Shown one piece after another: positions 12,495 to 23,675 of a DNA stretch of 64,000 bases. Each line of letters begins with the position of its first letter. Position 1 is the first letter of the stretch. Source of the DNA: Sporodiniella umbellata (taxonomy: Eukaryota > Mucoromycota > Mucoromycetes > Mucorales > Rhizopodaceae); the NCBI GenBank assembly GCA_025677835.1, contig JAIXMR010000018.1, forward strand, positions 124,001 through 188,000, in the 5' to 3' direction. A program made the position numbers and the translations under genes. The notes under the pieces are model-generated. The model saw only the letters and a list, made by a program, of their open reading frames with translations, made no database searches and was not told the DNA's origin.

Positions 12495-12634
12495 GGTGCG
12501 ATGAAGAAAGCTAATAATAAAAAAAAAAAAAGTAAAAGAGGACTAACCTAGCGCCAGTTTAAAACGCACAGGAAACGGACGAATGACATCACGGAAATTT
12601 TGTGTGCCTTTTGTTTTCTTTCTTTAGTCAAACG

Positions 12635-13677
12635 ATGGGAGAATCTCGGACGGAATTACTAGCCTGGGTTAATGATCTATTACAAGTGAACTATACCAAA
12701 GTTGAGCAGGCTGGAACAGGTAAAATGAAGAAGAAGAAGAGACCAAAGAGAAACGCGTTGTAAACCTTATTTTTAGGTGCTGCTTATTGTCAGATTATGG
12801 ATTCCATCTTTAGTAAAAAGCTTCTCCATCTGTTGTAAATATAAAAAGAAAAAAAGGAATTGACTCAAGAGAATAGACGATGTTCAGATGAGCAAAGTTA
12901 AATTTGATACGAAACATGAATATGAATATGTGACGAATTACAAAGCACTTCAATCATCTTTTGATAAACACAAGTAACAAAAAAAAAAAAAAAAAAAAGA
13001 TGGAAACAATGTTTTGATTGCTACTTTTTTTTTTTTTTTTTTTTTTTTTGTTCTACTAGGATTGACAAAGTAAGAAGAGAAAGAGAGAAGGGGGAGGGGG
13101 ATCTAATGGCAAGATGAATTAGGTGATTCCAGTAGACAAACTATTGAAGTGTAAATTCCAAGATAATCTAGAGTTTATGCAATGGATGAAGCGGTACTGG
13201 GATCAATTTTTTCCTGGTGGGGAATACGATGCTTTGTTACGTAGAAAAGGAGGATCAGCCAAGAGTCCGGCTGGACGAGCGGTAAAGAAAGCAGCAGCAG
13301 GTATGCACAGATAGAAAGGAGGGTTTAAGAGATTTAATTGGAGAGGGATAGGCAAGAGCCCTGGGGTCCGACCAGCCAATACGGCCGCCCGTACGCGCAC
13401 GAGCGAAAGTGGAGGGGACAAGAGCCGACAGCAGATCACGGAATTAAAAGTAACAGTGGATGGATTGGAAAAGGAACGTGATTTTTATTTTGGCAAATTA
13501 AGAGAGATTGAGATATTAGTTCAGGAACAATTAGAGATAGCTGGACACGCGACCTCGGAAGAGATAGAATGCATTCGAGAGATCCAATCGATTCTGTATA
13601 GAACCGAGGAAGGATTTGAAGTACCTCCAGAGGAAGAAGAAGAAGCTGAGGGCTTAGATTATGAAGAAACATTTTAA
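12635..13677 (+). CDS. MAL3: EB1/Mal3 microtubule plus-end-tracking protein
   Basis: Autonomous plus-end-tracking protein that binds growing microtubule ends and recruits partners. Exons: 12635-12719, 12777-12812, 12877-12973, 13060-13069, 13123-13300 and 13352-13677, exactly 244 codons (243 residues). The calponin-homology domain (1-110) begins MGESRTELLAWVNDLL and includes KIDKVIPVDKLLKCKFQDN and FMQWMKRYWDQFF. A basic Ser/Pro/Ala linker follows. The coiled-coil EB1 C-terminal domain contains ERDFYFGKLREIEILVQ, and the acidic tail ends LDYEETF rather than the EEY/F of animals. Exon 4 is only 10 nt, yet it completes KIDK between two well-matched introns. The stop codon overlaps that of PSMG2 on the other strand. 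Confidence 0.95.
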
Positions 13678-14546
13678 TGATACAGATCTGGATTAAATGG
13701 AGATCCAAATAAAAACTCCCAACTTTTAGGCGGTGTCCACTGTTGGAGGGTATGTATATCCAATGCGGTATTCACGTAATTTCCGAATTCGATGCTGTCC
13801 TGTACGTTATCTAAGAGAAGAAAGGGCAAGGGGGGGGGTTATTGTGGAGCCAAAGGATGCAAACGTTTTTACCTCCTTCAAGAGCAAACATGAGAAAGAG
13901 GGTTGCTTTGTCGAATAGTTTTTCGTAAATGAGAGAAGTTAGGCCAGCTCCAGGCAAATGTAGTTTTTGATCGGCGGGAGTTTCCAAGAGGGGAACACCT
14001 AAATCCAGCGAACGTTGAGTGTGTTTTCCCAGTACGCGAAAGGGAATGCTATTGATTTGAGAGTCGAGTCGAGAGGAAGCGTCAACAGAAGTGAGCAGAT
14101 AGACGTGTTGAAACTGAGAAGCGAACTGGACCATGTCTTCTACATAACCCTTTCTTCTGCCCTTTGCGGTAGGTGCTCTCTGCTGTACACAAGTCCATCG
14201 ACGACATGAGGATTGATAGACTTTGCTAGGGGTGAATAAAAGGCGGTGTTAATGAAGAGAATTATACCTTCGATGGGTACGGTTGTCCCTCTCTGTTGGT
14301 TATCTTCACGCGCGCCGGAAACAGGCAAGACGTGGTGAGAGTCTATGAATCCAATGCGTTGCAGGGCAAATGTGTGAATGAAGAGATCGGCGGTGAGTTG
14401 AGGGACATTTCCTATAGAGACCATGGGCTATATGTATGCCGATTGAATAACTGTTTTCAAAGGGCTTTGATGGTGCTTACTAGAATCAAGGTGGATTGCG
14501 CCAGCCATTGACTGTCATAGTTGGGAACGGGAACAAACAGACTCAT
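13674..14546 (-). CDS. PSMG2: proteasome assembly chaperone 2 (PSMG2/PAC2)
   Basis: Chaperone that, as a heterodimer with PAC1, assembles the alpha ring of the 20S proteasome. Minus-strand exons 14546-14481, 14427-14268, 14220-13873 and 13810-13674 sum to 237 codons (236 residues). Family signatures: MSLFVPVPNYDSQWLAQSTL, ILPMVSIGNVPQLTADL across the first intron, VYQSS...WTCVQQRAPTAKGRR after the second, LHLPGAGLTSLIYEKL, then EGDNVQDSIEFGNYVNTAL and the ending PKSWEFLFGSPF. The second intron is 47 nt, ending at CAAAG; only that acceptor restores the QQRAP frame. The TAA stop (13676-13674) lies within the same TTAA as the EB1 stop. Confidence 0.92.
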
Positions 14547-14634
14547 AAAGAGAAAGAGAAAAAGAAAGAAAACAAGAGAAAGGGGGGGGGGCGGTGATGG
14601 CGTGTCTGACGCGTGGCGGTGTGTGCGTATCGAC

Positions 14635-14641
14635 TACGTCA
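14635..14641 (-). promoter_or_regulatory. CRE-like site upstream of PSMG2
   Basis: The minus strand reads TGACGTA about 90 bp before the PSMG2 start, matching a bZIP/ATF (CRE-like) core. Many fungal proteasome and stress genes use bZIP factors, but a seven-base match in isolation is weak evidence. Confidence 0.3.
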
Positions 14642-14786
14642 CGCCTCAAGGAGAGACTAAATTACCAAGAAAGGAAAAAAGAGAGGCGTGTAACAGCAAA
14701 CGATTTCGGTAAGACAGTTCCGTTCTAGAGCAGGGCTAAGAAGATTGGGAGAGCCAAAAAAAAAAAAAAAAAAAAAGAAAGGCACG

Positions 14787-14817
<31 letters not shown>

Positions 14818-15519
14818 TATTTTGTTTAGAAAAGGGAGAGCGCAGTTGTTCAATTTAGAGCCGAAGGATTTGATATTAATAAGTTGAATGTAATTGTAAT
14901 TGTGTAATCAAAAATAGTTGAACGAAATTCTAAAAGTACGACATTTTCATAAGGAAATCATCAAAAGGAGTCTCAATGTTGCTTTCTTTACTAAGCAAGC
15001 TTTGTATCCCCGACTATGTGCTTTAGAAAAGTGATTGTAAAGGGAAACAATATCACTTTTCTGGAAAAACAAAAGACAACAGACAAACCAAGGCCCGCCT
15101 GTCGCTGTTCTAAATCGACGGTAGCCAAGCGGTGGATCTAAAAAAGGGGCAGAGCGATCTAATCTGGGGTACAATCAAAGCGCTTTCTGAATCCGCCCAA
15201 GAAAGAGAAAGAGAAAGAGAAAGCGAGAGCGAGAGGATGGCTAGGCCAGAGGAGTTTGATTCTGGCCCTGAAAGCGAGCCAACACGTTTTAAGTGAGAAG
15301 GCCAAAAGGCGATATTAAATTGTGATCGCTTTATTTGGATTAAGAAAGAGTCCCCAAAAAGAGCGTGATTTGCCTTAAGAAGGACTGTTCTATAAATTCA
15401 CGTGCAAGCTTTTTGACACCTTTTTTATATTAAAAGTGAAAAGGAAGATCACAAACCTATTTTGGACGGATTTCCTAATCAAGACATAAGACCAAAAAAG
15501 ACGCACAAGAAGAAGAAGA

Positions 15520-15576
15520 ATAATAATAATAATAATAATAATAAGGATAATAATAATAAAATAATAATAATAATAA
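15520..15576. repeat. AAT trinucleotide microsatellite
   Basis: Imperfect (AAT)n tract of about 57 bp, flanked by an A run, in the spacer upstream of the homeobox gene. Confidence 0.9.
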
Positions 15577-16210
15577 AAAAAAAAAAAAAAAAATTTTTTT
15601 CTCAGTGAAACAACAAATAAAAGAATTTTTAATGTCTGAAAGCCAAAATAATAGAAAATATACTTGCAGTGTATTACATTCTCTACAAGAATTCATTTTA
15701 AAATACCAGATTACAGTCGGCGCAATAAAAAAAAAAAAAAAAAAAAAAAAAGAGATCATAAAAGCGAATAAGAAGATTTCAAAAAAACGTGTTTTATCCA
15801 AGAACATTTCATTTTCAACGCTGGTTGGCTGGAAATGTGGCGTGAGCTTTTGCTTGCTGTCGCACAGGATAGAAGCGGGTCCCCGGAGAAAAATTTACTG
15901 ATTTTTTAAAGCGTAGGAAGAGCAGAAAGAAGACCCGTATTTTGTGTGATCTGGAAATCAAAACCACTCTTTTTTTATTTTTGGCTTTTGACATAAAGTT
16001 GGCTCGAGCGGATTTTAATAAATAGAATGCCTCATCACAACAAAATAGAGATATACACTTACAAAAATAGAAAATATATAAAAAATAGATAAATACACTA
16101 TTTTTTTTTTTTTTTTTGGTCTTTTTAATTCCCTTTTATTTTTTTTTTTATTTTTTTTTTTTTTATTTTATTGATTGATTGATTGATTCTTTTTGTGTGT
16201 CTATTTTCAG

Positions 16211-16687
16211 ATGTTATCGTTGAACCACATGTTGAATGACAGATATAAAAGACCTGCTATGCTGGACATTACCAACCTTTTAAATAACGATTACCCAACA
16301 CAAGGAATTGTCCCCAAAAGCCCTTCACTTTCGCCCTCACTTTCTTCATCACCCACCAGCGTATCCTCTGTCTACTCTGGTTGTTATCCGTTTTCCCAGC
16401 AAGACTACTGGGACCTGGCCAAAGAGGACATGGAAGACAACGAGGAAGAAGACGATGAGGAAGACGATGAGCCGGTCAAGGCAAAGAGAAGAAGAGCCAA
16501 CTCTGAACAGTTGCAGGTCCTTAACAGAGTCTTTGATCGCACCTTTTTCCCTTCCACCCAAGTCAGAGCTGAGCTCGGTCGTCAGTTAAACATGAACCCA
16601 AGAACGGTTCAAATCTGGTTCCAGAACCGTCGTCAGGCTATGAGAACAAAAGAACGTCAAAGATTACTCAAACTCACTAGAAAATAG
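16211..16687 (+). CDS. homeodomain transcription factor
   Basis: Single visible exon of 158 residues from ATG 16211. Order: a Ser/Pro-rich N-terminal half with PSLSPSLSSSPTSVSSV, an acidic stretch (NEEEDDEEDDE), then a homeodomain at about residues 93-152. The recognition helix is NPRTVQIWFQNRRQAMRTK, with the invariant WFxNxR and Gln at homeodomain position 50. A nuclear DNA-binding regulator is expected; its target is unknown. The ATG directly follows a good acceptor, TTTTCAG, so there is probably a 5' UTR intron, or an upstream coding exon not found here. A GATT tetranucleotide repeat (16170-16188) and T runs lie just upstream. Confidence 0.85.
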   Translation: MLSLNHMLNDRYKRPAMLDITNLLNNDYPTQGIVPKSPSLSPSLSSSPTSVSSVYSGCYPFSQQDYWDLAKEDMEDNEEEDDEEDDEPVKAKRRRANSEQLQVLNRVFDRTFFPSTQVRAELGRQLNMNPRTVQIWFQNRRQAMRTKERQRLLKLTRK

Positions 16688-16982
16688 ACCCCCCCCCTTT
16701 TTTCATTATATCCATCCAACACACATCCCTTAAAGCCTGGTTTGCCTCAACATGTTGTCTGTATTCGTCTTTTTGCCTTTTGATAAGGTTTCCCCCCCCC
16801 CCTTTTTTTGTACTGAAATAAATAAAAATGAAAAATTATAATAAAAAAAAAAAAAAAATTTAAATCACCCATCCTTGGTTTTGGGAAGCATTCCCCAACG
16901 TATCATAAATACTTGATTTTTTTTTTTTTTCTTACCCTCTTATTTTCTATTTCTTTCTATAAAGCAATCAGAACAAATAGCA

Positions 16983-17829
16983 ATGTCTCAGAGCAAGTGC
17001 ATCAGACAATCACCAGGCAAGAAAATCACTCCGTTTGTAGTCAAAAGAAAACAAATCAATCATCATCTGCTCGATCCTACCCCACTCAGGTACACTCCAC
17101 TTACCCGGTGGCTTTGATAACCCACATTGTCTATTTAGTGCCCATCAGCCTTTTGAATGTAAGCCTCTATCAAACCCTGTGTTTCCCTAAAGACTTTTTA
17201 GCAAAACAAGTGTACGAACATCTGATGAAGGACAAGGACGAAAAGATCAAAGAACTCAAGGTAAATCCACTACACACCTTCCTCTCTCTCACTCTCTATT
17301 CTAGACTCAGCTGGAATCCTTAAACAAAGAACTCACCAAAACACGACACCAATGCAGGCTATTGGAAAACGAAAGGGGTGAATTTGAAACCTCTGTCAAC
17401 GGTAAAAAAAAAAAAAAAAAAAAAACAAGCCTTTTTTTTTGACTGATTTCCACGTCACCAAGAGAAATACACAAAAGAAAAGCTACAGACTGAAACCGAA
17501 CTCAGGCTTTTAAAAGAAACGCATGTAGAAAAAGTGCAAGACCTATCCACTTATCTTAATCAGCTCTCTAGCACCGTCGCTTTACTCAGAAATCAACTAC
17601 AACAACACAATATTAAAGAAGAGCGTATGCACGAATGTCCTAGATATAAACAAACTGACCTTTTCTCTAGACACAGAAGAGCAATCCCTTTGGATCAATC
17701 ATCATTACAAAAAAGACGCCCAATTCATTCAAGAAGCTTATCAGCAAGTCAAACAAGAAACATCTTCTCAGCATCCTCTCTGGTCTCACCTACAGGTAAT
17801 ACATAGCCACACTCACTCACTCGCCCATT

Positions 17830-17860
<31 letters not shown>

Positions 17861-18006
17861 AGTCTACCACCAGTGCCATTCGTCAGGAAATTGATACTTT
17901 TCAAGCCTGGAAAACAACAGGCTCAATTCCTGTTCATGAATTGGCAAAACTGGTCTCCAAAGAGCAAAAATCTAGAAAAACATTGTTTGGTAGAAGAAAG
18001 GGATGA
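16983..18006 (+). CDS. coiled-coil protein of unknown function
   Basis: Seven exons: 16983-17089, 17139-17158, 17202-17260, 17305-17401, 17463-17624, 17671-17795 and 17863-18006. They sum to exactly 238 codons (237 residues), which supports the model. The N-terminus is basic (SPGKKITPFVVKRKQ). From about residue 45 to 150 it is a long coiled coil with heptad-like segments such as DEKIKELKTQLESLNKELT and DLSTYLNQLSSTVALLRNQL. A second helical part follows (AIRQEIDTFQAWKTT), and the C-terminus is basic (SRKTLFGRRKG). Exon 2 is only 20 nt. No family was recognised; a cytoskeletal or kinetochore scaffold is possible but only a guess. It follows the homeobox gene on the same strand. Confidence 0.7.
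17833..17859. repeat. CT dinucleotide repeat in an intron
   Basis: (CT)n tract forming the polypyrimidine stretch of the last intron of the coiled-coil gene, ending at the acceptor at 17861-17862. Confidence 0.9.
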
Positions 18007-18099
18007 TGACGTAATGCTTGGAAAGTTTGACAAAGAAAAATAAAAGAAAAAAAATTTTTTTTTTTTTTTTTTTTTTTTTTCCTTTTTTTATTATTTTTC

Positions 18100-18138
<39 letters not shown>

Positions 18139-18405
18139 GTTAATTTTTCCTTTTCTCTTTACTAAACAATACTTTAAATCATAATAAAAAAAAGAAAATG
18201 GAAACAACACCTATTAATAACACATCAACATTTAAAAGGTAGCTTTTTCTATATACAAAAAAAAAAAAAAAAAAAAAAAAATAATGGCGTTTTGGAAAAA
18301 AAAAAAAAAAAAAAAAAAAGAGATAAAAATACGCGTAGTTTTATTTTTTTAAAAAAGAGAGAGAGAGAGAGAGAGAGAGTTTCTTTGAACATGAAAAAGT
18401 AAACT
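18007..18405. other. spacer rich in homopolymers
   Basis: No gene. It holds T runs at 18053-18080 and 18111-18138, A runs at 18257-18280 and 18296-18319, and an (AG)n repeat at about 18355-18379 just before the BET gene start. These probably form the BET promoter and 5' UTR. Confidence 0.7.
18355..18379. repeat. AG dinucleotide repeat
   Basis: (AG)n tract about 27-50 bp upstream of the BET protein start codon. Possibly part of the promoter or 5' UTR. Confidence 0.9.
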
Positions 18406-19962
18406 ATGCTTAGTGCAGCCGACGGTTTGCCTTCACCCCCAGCCCAAAAGCCATTACCTCTGGGAGTTCAACCGATAACCAAAGACCAGACAAAGTACTG
18501 TGCAGCGATTATGAGAAATCTAAAGAAACATCGAGACGCCAGTCCTTTCTTGAACCCAGTGGATTACATCAAGTTAAACATACCGGATTATCCACAGATT
18601 GTGAAGCGACCGATGGATCTCTTGTTGGTGGATCAAAAGTTGAACGGGTGCGAGTATGCGGCTGTGGACGAGTTTATAGCGGATGTGCGACTGGTGTTCA
18701 ACAACTGCTTCAAATACAACGGACCTGAAGCCATGATCTCTGTGCTCTGTCAAAACGTCGAGTCTGCATTTGAGAAAGGCTTGAGACAGATGCCGCCTGG
18801 CTCTGACGCCCTATCGCCTCCCCTCAGCCAACACAGTTCACCCCACGAAGAGCAGCCAGATTACTATGATCGTCCGAAACGAGAGATCCACATGCCTTCC
18901 AAAGACTATCCAGAGACTTTCACCGTTGCCTCACCCAAGGGGATGAAGTACTGCCTTCAGACAGTGAAGGAACTCAAGAAGCAAAAGTACCGCCACCTCT
19001 CCTTCCCTTTCCTCTACCCTGTGGATCCCGTCGCTCTCAACATACCCGACTATCCTACGATCGTACAACACCCTATGGATCTACACACCATCGAACAAAA
19101 GCTGAACAAGAACGACTATCAATCACCCGATGAGTTTGCGGCCGATGTTCATCTCATGTTTGATAACTGCTATCTCTACAATCCACCCCAGCTTCCGATC
19201 CACACCATGGCCAAACAGTTCCAGGCTGTTTTTGAGGAAAAATGGGATCAGCGACCCCCGATTGAACCCGTCGCCCGTACTCCCCTGCCAAATTCACCTC
19301 CCCATAAGAAAAAAAACAAGCCTCAGAAGCGACCCGATAAGGAGCAAGACAAGATTGCTGAACTCGAACGTCATATCGCCACCATCTCTCAACAGATTCA
19401 ATCCATCAAATCCACACAGCCCGTCAAAAAGAAACGAGCCGCGCCTCGTTCGTTGCCCAACAAGAAAGAATCTCCCAAAAAAAAGAAACGAATGACAAAG
19501 TATCGGGAAATGTCCAGTGATGAAGAGGAAGAAAAGACCTTGTTTACTTTTCAACAAAAAAAGCAATTGAGTGAGACCATCTCTCAATTACCAGAAGATC
19601 GTCTCGCTCATATTGCACAGATCATCCAAGCCTCCATGCCGCATCTCGGAAACGTAAAAATCGTACGCTCGTCACTTGTTTTGGTATTGAAAGCCTCTTT
19701 TTTTTTTTTTTTTTGTATAGGATGAGGAAGAAATCGAATTGGATATTGACTCACTTGATCTCACCACCCTCACTCAGTTACATAACTATGTTTATTATGA
19801 AAGTACAGATCCACCTAAAAAACAGAACGGCTTAAAAACCACTCCTCAAGGTAAAAGCAGTCCTCCCTTTCTTTCTTTCTTATAACCCCCCTCTTTCTAG
19901 ATTCTTCCAGTGAATCCGATCCCTCTTCCGCTTCTAGCTCGGATGACTCAGATTCAGACTAA
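18406..19962 (+). CDS. BDF1: BET family double-bromodomain protein (Bdf1/BRD-like)
   Basis: Chromatin reader that binds acetylated histone H4 and helps recruit general transcription factors. Exons 18406-19653, 19721-19850 and 19901-19962 sum to 480 codons (479 residues). Bromodomain 1 (about 25-130) shows NIPDYPQIVKRPMDL and the acetyl-lysine Asn in NNCFKYN. Bromodomain 2 (about 185-290) shows NIPDYPTIVQHPMDL and DNCYLYN. A Lys-rich region and a predicted coiled coil follow. The ET domain (about 385-445) spans the first intron junction: LSETISQLPEDRLAHIAQII joined to DEEEIELDIDSLDLTTL. The tail is Ser/Asp-rich (SSSDDSDSD). It converges with the GRWD1/Rrb1 gene, 195 bp between stops. The symbol is by family; the paralogue is not resolved. 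Confidence 0.93.
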
Positions 19963-20157
19963 AACTTTCTTTTTTTTTTTTTTTTTTTTTTTACTTTACT
20001 GTTGCTTTTTAAAAAAAAAAAAACAAGTGTGTACATAGTTTTTCTTTTAATAAAATCTTTTTTATATATATTTTTTTTTTTTTTTTGTTATTATTATTGT
20101 TATTATTCTTATTATATACAAACAATCTCAGTGCAATAATAATAATAAAAAAGGAAT

Positions 20158-21789
20158 CTAGATGCTGATGGTTTTAAAGATATTCACGCCAGTGTTGGCC
20201 GTGCTGAGAACACAACCTGGGATTTGTTTATGGAAATGTAATTCCTTGATATCTTCTTGACCTTGATGAACAAAGAGCAATTGGGGAGGGACATCTTCGT
20301 TGGCCATCGTTTGGCCTTCTTGTTCACTGTCTGGTTCAACAGAGAGATCCCATAAGGTCAATTGATTATCTGCACCCGATACGGCCAGAACAGATTCTTC
20401 TGTAGGATGCCATTCAATCGATGTAATAGGTCCATGATGCCATTTGAAAGTGGCCACAGGTGTACTCTCTGCATTGGGTCGGAACGTACGAAGATCCCAG
20501 ACACTAAACACACCATCGTCATGGCCACTCGCCAAAAGATAGGATGCCTTTCGGTTCCAGCTGATCACGTTCACATCCGAACCAGAGGCACGTACGCTCA
20601 CCGCAGAACGCTTCTTGTTACGGGTATCCCAGATCTTGACTGTCCCGTCGGCAGAACAAGAAGAAAACACACTGTTTTCTGTAGGTGACCATTGAAGATC
20701 TTCTACAGAAGACCGATGTTCTCTAAAGGCTACCGTCTCTGTCTGTACCCCGGATGGACTGAGGATCGTTTGATATATCTTGCCGCTGTTGTCACCTGTC
20801 AAAAGTCTAGAAGAAAAAAAAAAAGTCAACCTCTTTTGCTTTCTTGTTCAACTTTACCTTCCAACATCAAGACTCGACCAATCCATCGCATAGCCTTCGT
20901 CCCGTCCGTGTTGATGGATGGTGGCCAAGGGTTTTTGAGGAATGGCTGAAGTAGCGCCTGGCGTTTCTAAATGCTCTACAGCTTGTGATAGATCGAAAAG
21001 ATGGACTTTGCCTGTCTCAGCCCAAGTAGATGCAATATGTCTGTTCTGTTGGTAGGGCATCATACGGATACGGTTCACACATCCCTGATGAGGAATCGAT
21101 TTATATTCAAGTACTGGGTCTTCATCTAAAGCTTCAGGATCGTCCTCATCGTCAGAGTCTATTCAATCTATCAGTTCTCTCTCTTTTTCTCATCACACTT
21201 ACCTTCTTGCAGTGTCTTGTGTAAAGAAGACATCTTCATCACTACCACCTCATTATCACGTACACCAGGAAGTGAAGTACCGGCTGCAATATAGGCAGTG
21301 GCAGGGAACTAGAAACACCTGTCAATCACTCACTTTTTTTTTTTTTTTTTTTTTTTCTTTCTTACATTCTTTCTTTCATCACCCAACTTGTCTTCTATCA
21401 CATCGAAACTCAAGAAAGGAAGGCGTACATCCAAATTATGAAGCATCACATATACTGATTGATCGGCTTCTAATACTTCACCTTCCTCTAAAGGCTGTCC
21501 AGGCATATACACCTTTAAATCTTCAGGTGTTTCCTCTTCTTCTTGGTCTACATCCATACCCTCTTCCCCTGAAATGAATCCATCAGGTAAGCCTCTTCAG
21601 CTTTGTCTATCTCCTATGCTTACCTTCTTCGGGTGCCTCTGTGACTTCTTCATCTTCTTCAATCTCGTCTTCCCAATTATCTTCAAAATGTCCCATTTCA
21701 TTCTTTTCTTCTGCTTCACGTCTATCTTGGAAAGCAGCTGCTTTTGATAACTCTCTTAATTCAGAAAGATCGGCTTGACGTTTGGACAT
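20158..21789 (-). CDS. RRB1: glutamate-rich WD40 protein GRWD1/Rrb1
   Basis: Nuclear WD40 chaperone for ribosomal protein uL3 in early 60S assembly. Minus-strand exons 21789-21624, 21568-21366, 21308-21203, 21158-20858 and 20806-20158 join to 475 codons (474 residues), close to the family length. The acidic N-terminus holds DNWEDEIEEDEEV. Next come VYMPGQPLEEGEVLEAD and LPFLSFDVIEDKLGDER, hallmark segments of the family, then YIAAGTSLPGVRDNEVVVMK. A seven-bladed WD40 propeller follows, with SSCSADGTVKIWDTRN, ASGHDDGVFSVWDLRTF and ITSIEWHPTEESVLAVSGAD. The C-terminus is IPGCVLSTANTGVNIFKTI. The third intron junction restores the uninterrupted acidic stretch DSDDEDDPEALDEDP. Confidence 0.93.
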
Positions 21790-21807
21790 GGTATTTCTTT
21801 AACAAAA

Positions 21808-21844
<37 letters not shown>

Positions 21845-22219
21845 ACAGCTTTTTTTTTTTTTCAAAAGAGAAAAGACAGTCCAACTTTCGGAGAGAAGGT
21901 CAAAAAGATTGAGACGGTGTTCAATTGACAGAGTCGTTCTTGATACAATCTCAATTGACTCCATTCTGTGATAGAGACCTGCTCTTGGTAATGTCGATTC
22001 TTTTAAATCTTTATAGATGTATCTACATTGTCTCCCTCTAAGATAATCCTCTGTTGATACTTTGAAAAGCATGAACCCTCCTTTGACTTGATCAACAGTA
22101 GTGTGAACAGGGATGGCTTTGAAAAGACCAAAAAAAAAATGTTTGATTTTAAACGCTTCCCCAAAAAGCTTTCTCACACGTCAAACTCAAACAGAATAGA
22201 ATGGAGTTTATTTCAAACG

Positions 22220-22256
<37 letters not shown>

Positions 22257-22348
22257 TAAAAAGCAACTGTAAAGCATGGTAACAAAAAGAGGTGGGATTC
22301 AGCCATTTTGGTATACAGCTTTATTAAGTTCTAATAATAAAAATCAAA
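21790..22348. other. spacer upstream of GRWD1/Rrb1
   Basis: Contains an A run (21811-21840) and a 33-base T run (22221-22253). On the minus strand a frame of about 90 codons between 22129 and 21850 looks coding-like (PVHTTVDQVKGGFMLFKVST). It could join a 22-nt exon from ATG 22277 across a homopolymer intron ending at CAAAG. No family was recognised and no clean 3' end was found, so it is not called as a gene. Confidence 0.35.
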
Positions 22349-22872
22349 TTACGTCAACTTTTGAGCGGCAACAAAGACAGTATTGAACCAACAGTTAGCG
22401 TGGCCCATGCAATCATCCAACGTTTTTAGATAGTCCCGTATTTCATCTTCTGTTTCTAATCCCAAAAACGGCTTGATATGTGTAATAGACGACCTGATCA
22501 ATTCAATCACGTCCCATCTTAACCCTTTGGAAATAATATCATTTGAACCTAAAATAAAACCGGTTTAGAAGCACACACACACATATATATATATATATTT
22601 TTTTTTAGGGTTACTCAAATTGCACTGTTTATAGTCAGATTGATTGACTCTGACATTTTGAAACGAGGAGATCAATGACGCGAGTTGATCACAAATATAT
22701 GGATTCTGTCCTCTGGATTCAGCAAGAGCATTTGCTGATTGCCAAGTATCAGTGGTAGTGTTTTAAGATGCTATGCTGTATTTACCTGCATTGGAAAACC
22801 TAAAGTAAGCACAAGATGCATCCTCCTGTGACTGATAACAAAGCTTAGTCATGGAAATAGTAGTAGTAGTAG

Positions 22873-22903
<31 letters not shown>

Positions 22904-23600
22904 CTAAAGCATACCACCCGGTTTGACTACACGAATGGCTTCTTGGATGGCCTTTGGCCAATCTTCTTTACCAAGAGCAAATACCAAAAGACGCATCTGA
23001 ACCAGATCAAACGTGTTGTCTTCATAAGGAAGACCTTTTACCACATTTCCTTCCCGAAAACTAAAATTGGGTACATTCATCTTTTTACTGATAGCATGGG
23101 TGATATCGCAACCATAGTATCGACAATCAGGAAACTCCCGTGCCATATCCTACATTCTAGTGTGTTGGCCTACTTTCGATATACCTTTAAACTTACCTCG
23201 ATCCATATGCCGGATCCACAGCCAATATCTAGAATAGAAATGTCTTTTGAAAAATCCAGATTCTCTCGGATGTTGTTCAGTATGTTTCTATGGAAACCCT
23301 AAGTCTCTTTATTTTTTAGAGTCTGTCCGTACCCTTTGAATAAAGCTTTATATACAGAATGTTGCTGATAGGGATTGTTAGTCTCACCTTTTTTTTTTTT
23401 TTTTTTTTTTTTTGGCTTTCAATCTTTTTACCCCAACTAAACGCATCTCTTCCTCCTCATCATTCGACAGTCAATAACTAGAGTCCTCATTCTTATGATA
23501 CTCTCTCTTCAAGTTAATATCTAGGTTCTTGGGTAATTTGCTAATATCTAAAGGGGTTTCTACAAGCTGCACTGAAGCCGTCTTTGATCAACGTGTTAAA
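22349..23600 (-). pseudogene. decayed SAM-dependent methyltransferase
   Basis: Class I methyltransferase of the family common in Mucorales, apparently broken. Recognisable minus-strand pieces: a leader (SKLPKNLDINLKREYHKNED) with an in-frame TGA at 23473-23471; the AdoMet-binding loop ISILDIGCGSGIWIE around 23220-23270; EFPDCRYYGCDI; and NTFDLVQMRLLVFALGKEDW followed by EAIRVVKPGG (22904-23150). Later pieces hold SLISSFQNVRVNQSDYK and a clean final exon from about 22552 ending at TAA 22351-22349 with MGHANCWFNTVFVAAQK. Besides the TGA, the joints before and after ETNNPYQQHSVYKALFK do not keep frame, and the segment after KPGG does not join to the next piece. A pseudogene fits best; sequencing error or an unusual splice pattern is the alternative. 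Confidence 0.6.
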
Positions 23601-23638
23601 GTCTTGGTAATAAAAGCAAACCAAAGTTACCATCTTTT

Positions 23639-23675
<37 letters not shown>

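Larger units (their letters stand above)
14547..16210. other. spacer between PSMG2 and the homeobox gene
   Basis: No gene was identified. It contains a G run (14582-14591), AG-rich repeats near 15195-15235, an AAT microsatellite at 15520-15576, A runs (14757-14776, 14787-14814, 15726-15751) and T runs close to the homeobox start. A 19-codon frame starts at ATG 15237 and is followed at once by a donor-like GTGAGA, so it could be a small upstream exon or leader ORF; it does not join in frame to the homeodomain exon. Confidence 0.5.

Noticed and set aside
14947..15174. 75-codon minus-strand frame in the homeobox upstream spacer
   Set aside because: No domain, no splice partners; composition not clearly coding.
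15100..15180. Stretch reading like a tRNA near GCCAAGCGGTGG
   Set aside because: No acceptor stem pairing, no B box GGTTCGANTCC and no T-run terminator in place.
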